The notes under the pieces: model-generated
Told to the model about the DNA's origin: nothing
The model's input: the letters and a program-made list of their open reading frames with translations, nothing else
The model's database searches: none
Part shown: in pieces, positions 22,535-31,894 of the stretch
How the letters are laid out: each line of letters starts with the position of its first letter
How positions within the stretch are numbered: position 1 is the stretch's first letter
Assembly (NCBI GenBank): GCA_033239525.1
Contig: BSYO01000008.1
Location: 14,616,830 to 14,680,829 of the forward strand
Length of the DNA stretch: 64,000 bases
Reading direction: 5' to 3'
Source of the DNA: Nepenthes gracilis
Lineage: Eukaryota; Streptophyta; Magnoliopsida; Caryophyllales; Nepenthaceae
Translations under genes and position numbers: made by a program

Positions 22535-22653
22535 GTGCGTGACCATACCAGCACTAATGCCCCGAATTCTATCAGAACTTCGAAGTTTAGCGTGCTTGGG
22601 TTAGAGTAGTACTAGGATGGGTGACATCCTGAGAAGTACTCGTGTTTCACCCC
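22535..22653 (+). rRNA. 5S rRNA copy 3, degenerate
   Basis: GTGCGTGACC start and ATGCCCCGAATTCTATC. The A-box is altered to TTTAGCGTGCTTGGGTTAG, and GACATCCTGAGAAG replaces the C-box end. Sister of copy 22. Confidence 0.82.
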
Positions 22654-22847
22654 ATTTCTCTTTTTTTCAGGCGTCCCGCAATATGATAAAGAAAGGCACG
22701 CTTGGGCACGTGGGTTGGCGTGGAGAGATGAGACGGGCGGCGACGCTAAGCAAACAATATTAAAGCGCGCGCCCGAGCGGCGGTAAGATAATGTTCCACG
22801 TGGCGCAAGACGGAGATAATATAAGGAAAAATACGATCAGTAGAAAC

Positions 22848-22966
22848 AGGCGCAACCATAGCAGCACAAATGCACCGGATCCCATTAAAACTTCGAAGTT
22901 AAGCGTGCTTTGGCGAGAGTAGTACTATGATGGTTGACCTCCTGGAAAGTCCTCGTTTTGCACCCC
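22848..22966 (+). rRNA. 5S rRNA copy 4, degenerate
   Basis: Carries CATTAAAACTTCGAAG, GCTTTGGCGAG and the end CGTTTTGCACCCC, a set shared with copies 11 and 23. Confidence 0.84.
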
Positions 22967-23158
22967 TTTTCTCTTTTTTTCAGGCATCCCGCGATAAGGT
23001 AAAGAAAGGCGCGCTTGGGCACGTCGGTTATCGTGGAGGGATGAGCAGGTGGGCGACACCGAGCTCACGGTGTTAAAGCGCGCCTGAGCGGTGGTAAAAT
23101 AATGGTCCATGCGGCGCAAGACGGACTTGATATAAGGAAAAATGCGATCAGTGGAAAC

Positions 23159-23277
23159 GGGCACGACCATAACAGCATGAATGCCCCGGATCCCATCAGA
23201 ACTACGAAGTTAAGCGTGCTTGGGCGAGAGTAGTACTTCAACGGATGACCTCTTGGGAAATCCTCGTGTTACACCCA
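23159..23277 (+). rRNA. 5S rRNA copy 5, degenerate
   Basis: GGGCACGACC with GCATGAATGCCCCGG, shared with copy 24. TACTTCAACGGATGACC disrupts the C-box start. The upstream box is CTTGATATAAGG. Confidence 0.82.
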
Positions 23278-23471
23278 TTTTTCATTTTTTTCGAGCGTCC
23301 CGTGGTAAGATAAAGAAAGGCGCGCTTTGACACGTGGGTTGGCGTGGAGAGATGAGCCGAGTGGCGACGACAAGCACAGGGTGTTAAAATGCGCATCCGA
23401 ATAGCGGTAAGATAATGGTCCACGCGGCGCGAGAAGGAGATGATACAAGGAAAAATGCGATTAGTAGAAAC

Positions 23472-23590
23472 AAGCACGACCATAGCAGCACTAATGCACC
23501 AAATCCCATTAAAACTTCGAAGTTAAGCATGCTTGGGCGAGAGTAGTAATAAGATAGTTGACCTCCTGGGAAGTCCTCGTTTTGCACCAT
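23472..23590 (+). rRNA. 5S rRNA copy 6, degenerate
   Basis: AAGCACGACC and CACCAAATCCC. AGTAATAAGATAGTTGACC disrupts the C-box region. The 3' end is CGTTTTGCACCA. Confidence 0.78.
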
Positions 23591-23785
23591 TTTTCTCTTT
23601 TTTTCAGGTGTCCCGCGATAAGATAAAAAAAAGACGCACTTGGGCATGTGGGTTGGATTGGAGAGATGAGCCGAGCGGTGACGCCAAGGGCACAGTGTTG
23701 AAGAGTGCGCCCAAGTGGCGGTAAGATAATGGCCCACGCGGCGCGAGACGGAGATGATTTATGGAAAAATCCGATCAGTGGAAAC

Positions 23786-23904
23786 GAGCGTGACCATACC
23801 AACACTAATTCACTGGATCCCATCAGAACTCCGAAATTAAGCGTGCTTGGACGAGAGAAGTACTAGGATGGGTGACATCTTGGGAAGTACTCGTGTTGCA
23901 CCCA
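23786..23904 (+). rRNA. 5S rRNA copy 7, degenerate
   Basis: GAGCGTGACC, AATTCACTGG, CTTGGACGAGAGAAG. The C-box reads GGATGGGTGACATCTTGGG. Related to copy 12. Confidence 0.82.
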
Positions 23905-24097
23905 CTTTCTCTTTTTTTCAGGCGTCCCGTGATAACATAAAGAAAGGCACGTTTGGGCACATCGGTTGGCGTGGAGAGATGAGCCAGCGGCAACGCCGAG
24001 CGCACAGTGTCGAAGCACGCTCCCAAGCGGCGGTAAGATAATGGTCCACGCGATACAAGACGGAGATGATATAAGAAAAAATCTGATAAGTGGAAAC

Positions 24098-24216
24098 GGG
24101 CGAGACCATATCAGCACTAATGCACCAGATCCTATCAGAACTCCGAAGTTAAACATCTCTGGGTGAGAGTAGTACTACAAAGGGTGACATCCTGGGAAGA
24201 CCTCGTGTTGCATCCA
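24098..24216 (+). rRNA. 5S rRNA copy 8, degenerate
   Basis: GGGCGAGACC. The A-box is GTTAAACATCTCTGGGTGAG, a heavy change, and CAAAGGGTGACATCC replaces the C-box start. Confidence 0.78.
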
Positions 24217-24410
24217 TTTTATGTTTTTTCTAGGCGTCTAGCGATAAGATAAAGAAAGGCACGCTTAGTCACGCCAGTTGGCATGGAGAGATGAGTTGGG
24301 TGGTGACGCCGACCGCATGGTGTTGAAGCGCGTGCCTGAGCGGCGGTAAGATAATGGTCCACGTTGTTCGAGACTGAGAAGATATAAGAAAAAATCCAAT
24401 CTATGGAAAC

Positions 24411-24529
24411 GAGCGCGACCATGTTAGCACTAATGCACTGGATCCTATCAAAACCCTGAAGTTAAGCGTGCGTGTGCGAGAGTAGTACTAGGATGGGTGA
24501 CCTCCTGGGAAGTCCATGTATTGCACCCC
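24411..24529 (+). rRNA. 5S rRNA copy 9, degenerate
   Basis: ATGTTAGCAC and AAAACCCTGAAG. GCGTGTGCGAG replaces the A-box core. The C-box GGATGGGTGACCTCCTGGG is perfect. Confidence 0.84.
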
Positions 24530-24723
24530 TTTTCACTTTTTTTCAGGCATCCCACGATAAGATAAAGAAAGGCGCGCTTGGTCACGTCTGTTGGCGTGAA
24601 GAGATGAGACGGGCAGCGATGCCAACCGCACGGCGTTGAAGCGCGCACCTGAGCGGCGGTAAGATAATGGTCCACGTTGTGCGAGACTAAGATGATATAA
24701 GGAACAATCCGATCAATGGAAAT

Positions 24724-24842
24724 GGGCTTGACCATGCCAGCACTAATACACCATATCCTATCAGAACTCTGAAGTTAAGCGAGCTTGGGCTATAGTAATA
24801 CTAGGATGGGTCACCTCCTGAGAAGTCCTCGTGTTACACCCC
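24724..24842 (+). rRNA. 5S rRNA copy 10, degenerate
   Basis: GGGCTTGACC, ATACACCATATCC, GGGCTATAGTAATAC. It ends GTGTTACACCCC. Confidence 0.8.
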
Positions 24843-25036
24843 TTTTCTCTTTTTTCCAGGCATCTCGCGATAAGATAAAGAAAGGCACGCTTGGGCACGT
24901 GGATTGGCGTGGAGAGATGAGACAGGCGGCGACGTCGAGCACACAATGTTAAAGTGTGCACCCAAGCGGCGGTAAGATAATGTTCCACGCGGTGCGAGAC
25001 GGAGATGATATAAGGAAAAATGCGATCAGTAGAAAC

Positions 25037-25155
25037 AGGCGCGACCATACTAGCACAAATGCACCGGATCCCATTAAAACTTCGAAGTTAAGTGTGCTTT
25101 GGCTAGAGTAGTACTAGGATGGTTGACCTCCTGGGAAGTCCTTGTTTTGCACCCA
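25037..25155 (+). rRNA. 5S rRNA copy 11, degenerate
   Basis: ATACTAGCACAAATGC, CATTAAAACTTCGAAG and TTGTTTTGCACCCA place it with copies 4 and 23. Confidence 0.83.
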
Positions 25156-25349
25156 TTTTCTCTTTTTTTCAGGCGTCCTGCGATAAGGTAAAGAAAGGCC
25201 CACTTGGGCATGTCGGTTACCGTGGAGGGATGAGCAGGTGGGCGATGCCGAGCGGACAGTGTTGAAGAGTGCGCCCGAACGGTGATAAGATAATTGCCCA
25301 CGCGGCACGAGACAGAGATGATATAAGGAAAAATCCGATCAGTGGAAAC

Positions 25350-25468
25350 GAGTGCGACTGTAACAGCACTAATTCATCGGATCCCATCAGAACTCCGAAG
25401 TTAAACGTGCTTGGACGAGAGTAGTATTAGGATGGGTGACCTCTTGTGAAGTCTCTGTGTTGCACCCA
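25350..25468 (+). rRNA. 5S rRNA copy 12, degenerate
   Basis: GAGTGCGACTGTAACAGC and AATTCATCGG. CTTGGACGAGAGTAG resembles copy 7. The C-box part reads GACCTCTTGTGAAG. Confidence 0.82.
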
Positions 25469-25660
25469 TTTTCTCTTTTTCTCAGGCGTCCCACGATAAG
25501 ATAAAGAAAGGCACGGTTGGGCACGTCGGTTGGCTTGGAGAGTTGAGCCGGGCGGTGAAGCCGAGCGGGCAGTGTTAAAGCACGCCCGAGCTGCAGTAAG
25601 ATAACGGTCTACGCAACGCGAGACGGAGATTATATAAGAAAAAATGCGATCAATAGAAAC

Positions 25661-25779
25661 GGGCGTGATCATAGCAGCACTAATGCACCGGATCCCATAA
25701 GAACTCCGAAATTAAGCACGCTTGGGCGACAGTAGCACTACGATTGGTGACCTCCTGGGAAGTCCTCGTGTTGTACCTA
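25661..25779 (+). rRNA. 5S rRNA copy 13, degenerate
   Basis: Has GATCATAGC, the canonical T at position 9. GCGACAGTAGCACTACGATT links it to copy 25; it ends TTGTACCTA. First unit of duplicated block 13-20. Confidence 0.84.
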
Positions 25780-25972
25780 TTTTTCCTTTTTTTTTAGGGA
25801 TCGCGCAATAAGATGAAGAAAGGTGCACTTGGACACGTTGGTTGGCGTGGAGAGATAAGACAGGCGGTGACGCCGACCGCAAGGTATTGAAGCGTGCCTG
25901 AGCAGCGGCAAGATAATGGTCCATGCTGTGCGAGACTGAGATGATATAAGGAACAATTCGATCAATGGAAAC

Positions 25973-26091
25973 GGGAGCGACCATGCAAGCACTAATGCAT
26001 CGAATCCTATCAGAACTCCGAAGTTAAGCGTGCTTGGGCGAGAGTAGTATTAGGATAGGTGACCTTCTGAGAAGTTCTCGTGTTACACCCC
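25973..26091 (+). rRNA. 5S rRNA copy 14, degenerate
   Basis: CATCGAATCCTATC with a good A-box. Its spacer has the rare GATAAATAAAGG, found otherwise only after copy 26. Confidence 0.85.
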
Positions 26092-26284
26092 TTTTCCCTG
26101 TTTTTCAAGCGTCTCACGATAAGATAAATAAAGGCACGCTTGGGCACATGGGTTGGCATGGAGAGATGAGCCGGGCAGCGACACCGAGCACATGATTTTA
26201 AAGCGCGCCAGAGTGACGGTAAGATAATGGTCCACGCGGCACGAGACGAAGATGATATATGAAAAAAATGCGATCAGCGGAAAT

Positions 26285-26403
26285 GGGCGCAACCATACCA
26301 GCACTAACGCTCCGAATCCCATTAGAACTCCGAATTAAAGCGTGCTTGGGCGAGAGTAGTACTAGGATGGGTGACCTCTTGGGAAGTCCTCGTGTCCCAC
26401 TCC
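26285..26403 (+). rRNA. 5S rRNA copy 15, degenerate
   Basis: CGCTCCGAATCCCATTAG and GAATTAAAGCGTG. The C-box is near-perfect. Its spacer has ATAAGCTAAAG, as do copies 27-29. Confidence 0.84.
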
Positions 26404-26564
26404 TTTTCTCATTTTTTCAGGCATCCCGCGATAAGCTAAAGAAAGGCGCGCTTGGGCATGTGGGTTGGCGTGGAGAGGTGAGCGTGCGCCCAAGCGGCGG
26501 TAAGATAATGGTCCACGTGGCGCGAGACGGAGATGATATATGGAAAAATGCTATTAGTTGAAAT

Positions 26565-26683
26565 GGGCGCGACTATAGCAGCATCAAAGCACCGGATCTC
26601 ATCAGAACTCCGAAGTTAAGCATGCTGGGGCAAGAGTTGTACTACGATGGGTCACCTCCTTGGAAGTCCTCGTGTTGCACCCC
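26565..26683 (+). rRNA. 5S rRNA copy 16, degenerate
   Basis: CATCAAAGCACCGGATCTCATC and GCTGGGGCAAGAGTTGTAC. The spacer before it lacks about 32 bases, giving the shortest unit (280 bp). Confidence 0.82.
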
Positions 26684-26875
26684 ATTACCCTTTTTTTCAT
26701 GCGTCCCGCGATAAGATAAAGAAAGCCGCGCTTGGGCATGTCAGTTGGCATGGAGAGATGAGATGGGTGGCGACGCTGACCGCACAGTGTTGAAGCACGT
26801 GCGAGCGGCGGTAAGATAATGGTCCACGCTGTATGAGACAGAGATGATATAAAGAACAATCCGATCGGTGGAAAT

Positions 26876-26994
26876 AGGTGTGACCATGCCTGCACTAATG
26901 TGCCGGATCCTATCAGAACTCCGAAGTTAAGTGTGCTTGGGCGAGAGTAGTTCTAGAATGGATGACCTCCTGGGAAGTCCACGTGTTACACCAC
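26876..26994 (+). rRNA. 5S rRNA copy 17, degenerate
   Basis: AGGTGTGACC, ATGTGCCGGATCCTATC, GTAGTTCTAGAATGGATGACC. The spacer box is CAGAGATTATATAAGG, as after copy 30. Confidence 0.83.
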
Positions 26995-27188
26995 TTTTCT
27001 CTCTTTTTTAGGCGTCCCGCGATAAGATAAAGAAAGGCGCGCTTGGGCATGTGGGTTGGCGTGGAGAGATCAGTCGGGCGACGATGTCGAGCACACGACA
27101 TTAAAGCGCGCACCCAAGAGGCGGTAAGATAATGTTCCACGCGCGCGGAGACAGAGATTATATAAGGAAAAATGTGATCAATGGAAAT

Positions 27189-27306
27189 GGGCGCGACCGT
27201 ACTAGTACTAACACACCGGATTCCATCAGAACTCCGAAGTTAACCGTGGTTTGGCGAGATAGTACTAGGATGGGTGACCTCTAGGGAAGTCCTCATACGG
27301 CACCCC
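27189..27306 (+). rRNA. 5S rRNA copy 18, degenerate, one base short
   Basis: GTACTAGTACTAACACACC. GTGGTTTGGCGAGATAGTAC lacks one base of the intermediate element. CATACGGCACCCC end. Sister of copy 31. Confidence 0.8.
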
Positions 27307-27497
27307 TTTTCTCTTTTTTTCAAGGCGTCGGTGATAATATAAAGAAAGGCGTGCTTGGGCACGTCGGTTGGCATGGGGAGATGAGCCGGGCGACGACGCC
27401 AAACGCACGGTGTTAAAGCGTGCCCGAACGGCGGAAGATAATGTTCCACGAGGCGCGAGATGGAGTTCATGTAAGGAAAAATGCGATCAATGAAATC

Positions 27498-27616
27498 GGG
27501 CGCGACCATTGCAGCATCAATGAACCGGATCCCATCAGAAATCCGAAGTTCAGCGTGCTTGGGCGAGAGTAGTACTACGATTGGTGACCTCCTGGGAAAT
27601 CCTCGTGTTGCACGCA
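27498..27616 (+). rRNA. 5S rRNA copy 19, degenerate
   Basis: CATTGCAGCATCAATGAACC and AAATCCGAAGTTCAGCGTG, both nearly repeated in copy 32. GAAATC at -1 replaces GAAAC. Confidence 0.83.
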
Positions 27617-27810
27617 TTTTTCCTTTTTTTCAAGCGTCCTGCAATAAGATAAAGAAAGACGCGCTTGGGCATGTGGGTTGGCGTGGAGAGATGAGCTGGG
27701 TGGTGACGCCAAGCATGAGGTGTTAAAACGCGCGTCCGAACAGCGGTAAGATAATGGTCCACGCGGTGCGACACGGAGGGGATATAAGGAATAATACGAT
27801 CAGTTAAAAC

Positions 27811-27929
27811 CAGCGTGACCATAGCAGCATCCATGCACCGAATCCCATCAAAACTCCGAAGTTAAGCATACCTGGGCAAGAGTTGTACTAGGATGGGTGA
27901 TCTCCTTGGAAGTTCTCGTGTTGCACACC
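27811..27929 (+). rRNA. 5S rRNA copy 20, degenerate
   Basis: GCAGCATCCATGCACC is shared with copy 33. Also GCATACCTGGGCAAGAGTTG and TGATCTCCTTGG. Confidence 0.82.
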
Positions 27930-28123
27930 TTTTCACTTTTTTTCAGGCGTCCCGCGATAAAATAAAGAAAGGCGCATTTGGGTACGTCGGTTGGCGTGGA
28001 GAGATGAGATGGGTGGCGACGTCGGCTGCACGGTGTTGAAGCGCACGCCTGAGCGGCTGTAAGATAGTGGTCCACGCTATGCGAGACTGAGATGATATAA
28101 GGAACAATCCAATCAGTGAAAAC

Positions 28124-28239
28124 AGGTGCAAACATTCCAGCACTAATGCATCGGATCCTATAAGAATTTCTAAGTTAAGTGTGCTTGGGTGAGAGTACTA
28201 GGATGGGTGACCTCTTGAGAAGTCCTCGTGTTAAACCCC
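28124..28239 (+). rRNA. 5S rRNA copy 21, degenerate, 3-base deletion
   Basis: AGGTGCAAACATTCC and TATAAGAATTTCTAAG. GAGAGTACTAGG lacks three bases of the intermediate element. TTAAACCCC end. Confidence 0.79.
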
Positions 28240-28433
28240 TTTTCTCTTTTTTTCAGGCGTCCCGCGATAAGATAAAGAAAGGCGCGCTTGGGCACATGGG
28301 TTGGCGTGGAGAGATGAGCCGGGCGGTGACGTTGATCACACGACGTTAAAGCACGCGCCCGAGCGGTGGTAAGATAATGTTCCACGCGGCGCGAGACGGA
28401 GATGATATAAGGAACAATCCGATCAATGTAAAC

Positions 28434-28552
28434 AGGCGCAACCATACTAACAATAATGCCCCGGATTCCATTAGAACTCTGAAGTTAAGCGTGCTTGGGC
28501 TAGAGTAGTACTAGGATGGGTGACATCCTGAGAAGTCCTCGTGTTACACCCC
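28434..28552 (+). rRNA. 5S rRNA copy 22, degenerate
   Basis: ACTAACAATAATGCCCCGG. GGGCTAGAG and GACATCCTGAGAAG match copy 3. Confidence 0.83.
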
Positions 28553-28740
28553 TTTTCTCTTTTTTTCAGGCGTCCTGCGATAAGAAAGGCACTCTTGGGC
28601 ACGTGGGTTGGCGTGGAGAGATGAGACGGGCGGCGACACTGAGCACACAATGTTAAAGCGCGCGCCTGAGCGGCGGTAAGATAATGTTCCACGCGGTGCG
28701 AGACGGAGAGGATATAAGAAAAAATGCGATCAGTAGAAAC

Positions 28741-28859
28741 AGGCGCGACCATAGCAGCATAAATGCACCGGATTCCATTAAAACTTTGAAGTTAAGCGTG
28801 CTTCGGCGAGAGTAGTTCTAGGATGATTGACCTCCTGGGAAGTCCTCGTTTTGCACCCC
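28741..28859 (+). rRNA. 5S rRNA copy 23, degenerate
   Basis: GCAGCATAAATGC, AAAACTTTGAAG, GATGATTGACC and a CGTTTTGCACCCC end match copy 4. The spacer before it lost about 6 bases (GCGATAAGAAAGG). Confidence 0.83.
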
Positions 28860-29051
28860 TTTTCTCTTTTTTTCAAGCGTCCCGTAATAAGGTAAAGAAA
28901 GGCACACTTGGGCACGTCGGTTACCGTGGAGAGATGAGTAGGTGGGCGGCACCGAGCTTACGATGTTAAAGCACACCTAAGGGGTGGTAAAATAATGGTC
29001 CACGCGAAGCGAGACGGACTTGATATAAGGAACAATACGATCAGTGAAAAC

Positions 29052-29170
29052 GGGCACGACCATAGCAGCATGAATGCCCCGGATCCCATCAGAACTCCGA
29101 AGTTAAGCATGCTTGGGCGAGAATAGTACTACGATTGGGGACCTCTTGGGACGTCCTCGTGTTGCACCCA
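29052..29170 (+). rRNA. 5S rRNA copy 24, degenerate
   Basis: GGGCACGACC and GCATGAATGCCCCGG as in copy 5, with the same CTTGATATAAGG box upstream. The C-box reads ATTGGGGACCTCTTGGGACG. Confidence 0.83.
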
Positions 29171-29360
29171 TTTTTCCTTTTTTTCAGGTGTCTCGCGATA
29201 AGATAAAGAAAGGCGCTTGGGCACATCGGTTGGCATGGAGAGATGACACGGGCAGCGACGCCGAGCGCACAGTATTAAAGCGCGCTCGAGCAGTGGTGAG
29301 ATAATAGTCCACGCGGCATGAGATGAAAATTATATAAGAAAAAATGCGATCAATGGAAAT

Positions 29361-29479
29361 GGGCGCGACTATAACAGCACTGATGCACCGGATCCCATTA
29401 GAACTCCGAAATTAAGCGTACTTGGGCGACAGTAGTACTACCATGGGAGACCTCCTGGGAAGTCCTCGTGTTGCACCCA
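29361..29479 (+). rRNA. 5S rRNA copy 25, degenerate
   Basis: GAAATTAAGCGTACTTGGGC then GACAGTAGTACTACCATGGG. Counterpart of copy 13 and start of the second block. Confidence 0.84.
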
Positions 29480-29671
29480 TTTTTCCTTTTTATCAGGGGT
29501 CCCGCGATGAGATAAAGAAAGGTGAGATTCGGCATGTTGGTTGGTGTGGAGAGATCAGAGGGGCAGCGACGCCGACCACACGGTATTGAAGCGCACCCGA
29601 GCGGCGATAAGATAATGGTCCACACTGTGCGAGACTGAGATGATATAAGGAACAATCCGATCAGTGGAAAC

Positions 29672-29790
29672 GGGCGCGACCATGCCATCACTAATGTACC
29701 GGATCCTATCAGAACTCCGAAGTTAAGCGTGCCTGGGCGAGAGTAGTACTAGGTTGGGTGACATTCTGGGAAGTTCTTGTGTTACACCCC
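29672..29790 (+). rRNA. 5S rRNA copy 26, degenerate
   Basis: ATGTACCGGATCCTATC. A-box GTTAAGCGTGCCTGGGC has one change; GGTTGGGTGACATTCTGGG. Its spacer carries GATAAATAAAGG. Confidence 0.85.
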
Positions 29791-29983
29791 TTTTCTCTAT
29801 TTTTTCATGCGTCTCGCAATAAGATAAATAAAGGTGCTCTTGGGCACGTGGGTTAGCGTGGAGAGATGAGCCAAGCGGCAACGCCGAGCACAAGATTTTA
29901 AAGCACGCTTGAGCGGTGGTAAGATAATGGTCCACGCGGCGTGAGGCGAAGATGTTATAAGGAAAAATGCGATCCGTGGAAAC

Positions 29984-30102
29984 GGGCGCAACCATACCAC
30001 CACTAACGCACCGAATCCCATCAGAACTCCGAATTTAAGTGTGCCTGGGCGAGAGTAGTACTACAATGGGTGACCTCCTGGAAAGTCCTCGTGTTGCACT
30101 CC
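29984..30102 (+). rRNA. 5S rRNA copy 27, degenerate
   Basis: CACCACTAACGCACCGAATCC and GAATTTAAGTGTGCC, counterpart of copy 15; it ends TTGCACTCC. Confidence 0.84.
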
Positions 30103-30296
30103 TTTTCTCATTTTTTTAGGCATCTAGCGATAAGCTAAAGAAAGGCATGCTTGGGCACGTGGGTTGGCGTAGAGAGGTGAGCCGGGCGGCGACACCAACT
30201 ACATGGTATTGAAGCGTGCGCTCAAGCGGCGGTAAAATAATGGTCCACATGGCGCGAGATAGAGATGATATATGAAAAAATATGATCAGTTGAAAC

Positions 30297-30415
30297 GGGC
30301 GCAACCATAGCAGTATCAATGCACCGGATCTCATCTGAACTCCGAAATTAAGTGTGCTTGGGCGAGAGTAGTACTAGGATGGGTGACCTCCTGGGAAGTC
30401 CTCGTGTTGCACTCA
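30297..30415 (+). rRNA. 5S rRNA copy 28, well preserved 3' half
   Basis: GGATCTCATCTGAACTCC. The run from CTTGGGCGAGAG to TCCTCGTGTTGCAC matches the array consensus, one of the best 3' halves. Helix I end is CACTCA. Confidence 0.87.
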
Positions 30416-30609
30416 TTTTCTCATTTTTTTAGGCGTCCCGCGATAAGCTAAAGAAAGGCGCACTTGGGCACGTGGGTTGGCATGGAGAGGTGAGCCGGGC
30501 GGTGACGCGGACCACACGGTGTTGAAGAGTGCGCCCGAGCGGCGGTAAAATAATGGTCCACATGGCGCAAGACGGAGATGATATATGAAAAAATGCGATC
30601 AGTTGAAAC

Positions 30610-30728
30610 GGGTGCGACCATAGCAGTATCAATGCACCGGATCTCATCTGTACTCCGAAGTTAAGCGTGCTTGGGCGAGAGTAGTATTAGGATGGGTCAC
30701 CTCCTTGGAAGTCCTCGTGTTGCACCCC
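30610..30728 (+). rRNA. 5S rRNA copy 29, well preserved
   Basis: Shares GCAGTATCAATGC and GGATCTCATCTG with copy 28, so the pair is a recent single-unit duplication. A-box intact; C-box GGATGGGTCACCTCCTTGG. Confidence 0.87.
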
Positions 30729-30921
30729 TTTTCCCTTTTTTCAGGCGTCCCACGATGAGATAAAGAAAGACGCGCTTGGGCACGTCAGTTGGTGTAGAGA
30801 GATGAGACGGGCAGTGACACTAACTGCACGGTGTTGAAGCGCGTGCCCGAGCGGTTGTAAGATAATGGTCCATGCTGTGCAAGACTGAGATGATATAAAG
30901 AACAATCTGATCAGTGGAAAC

Positions 30922-31040
30922 GGGCGCGACCATGCAAGCACTAATGTACCAAGATCCTATCAAACTGCGAAGTTAAGTGTACTTGGGTGAGAGTAGTACT
31001 AGAATGGGTGACCTCCTTGGAAGTCTTCGTGTTACACCTC
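30922..31040 (+). rRNA. 5S rRNA copy 30, degenerate
   Basis: One inserted base in TACCAAGATCC and one lost in ATCAAACTGCG. GTGTACTTGGGTGAG; it ends GTTACACCTC. Confidence 0.81.
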
Positions 31041-31233
31041 TTGCTCGTTTTTTCAGGCATCTCGCGATAAGATAAAGAAAGGCACGCTTGGGCATGTGGG
31101 TTGGCGAGGAGAGATGAGCCAGGTGGCAACGCCGAGCACACGATGTTAAAGCACCCGCCCAAGCGGCAGTGAGATAATGTTCCACGCGGCGCGAGACAGA
31201 GATTATATAAGGAAAAATACGATCAATGGAAAC

Positions 31234-31351
31234 GGGCGCGACCATACCGGACTAACGCACCGGATTTCATCAAAACTTCGAAGTTAAATGTGATTTGGCG
31301 AGAGTAGTACTAGGATAGGTGACCTCCTGGGAAGTCCTTGGGCTGCACCCC
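31234..31351 (+). rRNA. 5S rRNA copy 31, degenerate
   Basis: ACCGGACTAACGCACCGG is one base short. AAATGTGATTTGGCGAG replaces the A-box. It ends GGGCTGCACCCC. Confidence 0.81.
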
Positions 31352-31543
31352 TTTTCTCCTTTTTACAGGCGTCCGACGATAAGATAAAGAAAGGCACGCT
31401 TGGGCACGTCAGTTGGCATGGGGAGATGAACCGGGCGACGACGCCGAGCGCAGGATGTTAAAGCACGCCTGAGCGTCGATAAGATCATGGTCCACACGGC
31501 GCGACACGGAGTTGATATAAGGGAAAATGCAATCAGTGAAATC

Positions 31544-31662
31544 GGGCGCGACCATTGCAGTATCAATGCACTGGATCCTATCAGAAATCAGAAGTTCAGC
31601 ATGCTTGGGCGAGAGTAGTACTACGATTGGTGACCTCCTGCGAAATCCTCGTGTTGCACCCA
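31544..31662 (+). rRNA. 5S rRNA copy 32, degenerate
   Basis: CATTGCAGTATCAATGCACTGG and AATCAGAAGTTCAGCATG mirror copy 19. CTCCTGCGAAATCC at the C-box end. Confidence 0.83.
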
Positions 31663-31856
31663 TTTTTCCTTTTTTTCAGGCGTCCCAGGATAAGATAAAG
31701 AAAGGCGCGCTTCAGCACATGGGTTGGCGTGGAGAGATGAGCCGGGTGGTGACGCCAAGCATAGGGTGTTAAAACACGTGTCCCAACAGCGGTAAGATAA
31801 TGGTCCACGCGGCGCGAGACGAAGATGATATAAGGAAAAATACGATCAGTTGAAAC

Positions 31857-31894
31857 GAGCGCGACCATAGCAGCATCCATGCACCGGATCCCAT
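31857..31894 (+). pseudogene. 5S rRNA copy 33, truncated after 38 bases
   Basis: Normal upstream box and start GAGCGCGACC. The copy runs to GGATCCCATT and then stops at unrelated AT-rich sequence. It lacks A-box and C-box and cannot be transcribed as 5S. Confidence 0.9.

Larger units (their letters stand above)
21915..31894 (+). repeat. Tandem 5S rDNA array, 32 degenerate units plus one truncated
   Basis: Thirty-three copies of a 5S-like gene (about 119 bp) lie head to tail on the plus strand, with start-to-start spacing mostly 309-314 bp (one interval is 280 and one is 307). Gene consensus: GGGCGCGACC, then GCACTAATGCACCGGATCCC, the A-box region GTTAAGCGTGCTTGGGC, the intermediate element, and the C-box GGATGGGTGACCTCCTGGG, ending GTGTTGCACCCC followed by T runs that suit Pol III termination. 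About 28 bases upstream of each gene is a TATAAGG-type box, and C is usual at -1, as in plant 5S promoters. All units carry several substitutions, mostly C/T and G/A, so the array looks like relic or silenced 5S rDNA, not homogenised working rDNA. Spacers hold ATAAGATAAAGAAAGG, GTTGGCGTGGAGAGATGAG and TAAGATAATGGTCCACG. Confidence 0.95.

Noticed and set aside
21944..31880. A ladder of similar minus-strand open frames of 60-125 residues across the array
   Set aside because: They are the reverse strand of the 5S unit. The 312-313-bp period gives one similar frame per unit, with no conserved protein across frames and no coding bias.
21915..31894. Cassandra-type retrotransposons, which carry 5S sequence in their LTRs
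   Set aside because: Units are uniform 5S gene plus spacer with no TG...CA ends, primer site, polypurine tract or target duplications. Tandem 5S rDNA fits better.
21915..31894. CRISPR-like or other regular spacer array
   Set aside because: The repeat is a recognisable 5S gene, the spacers are homologous to each other, and the context is a plant nuclear genome.
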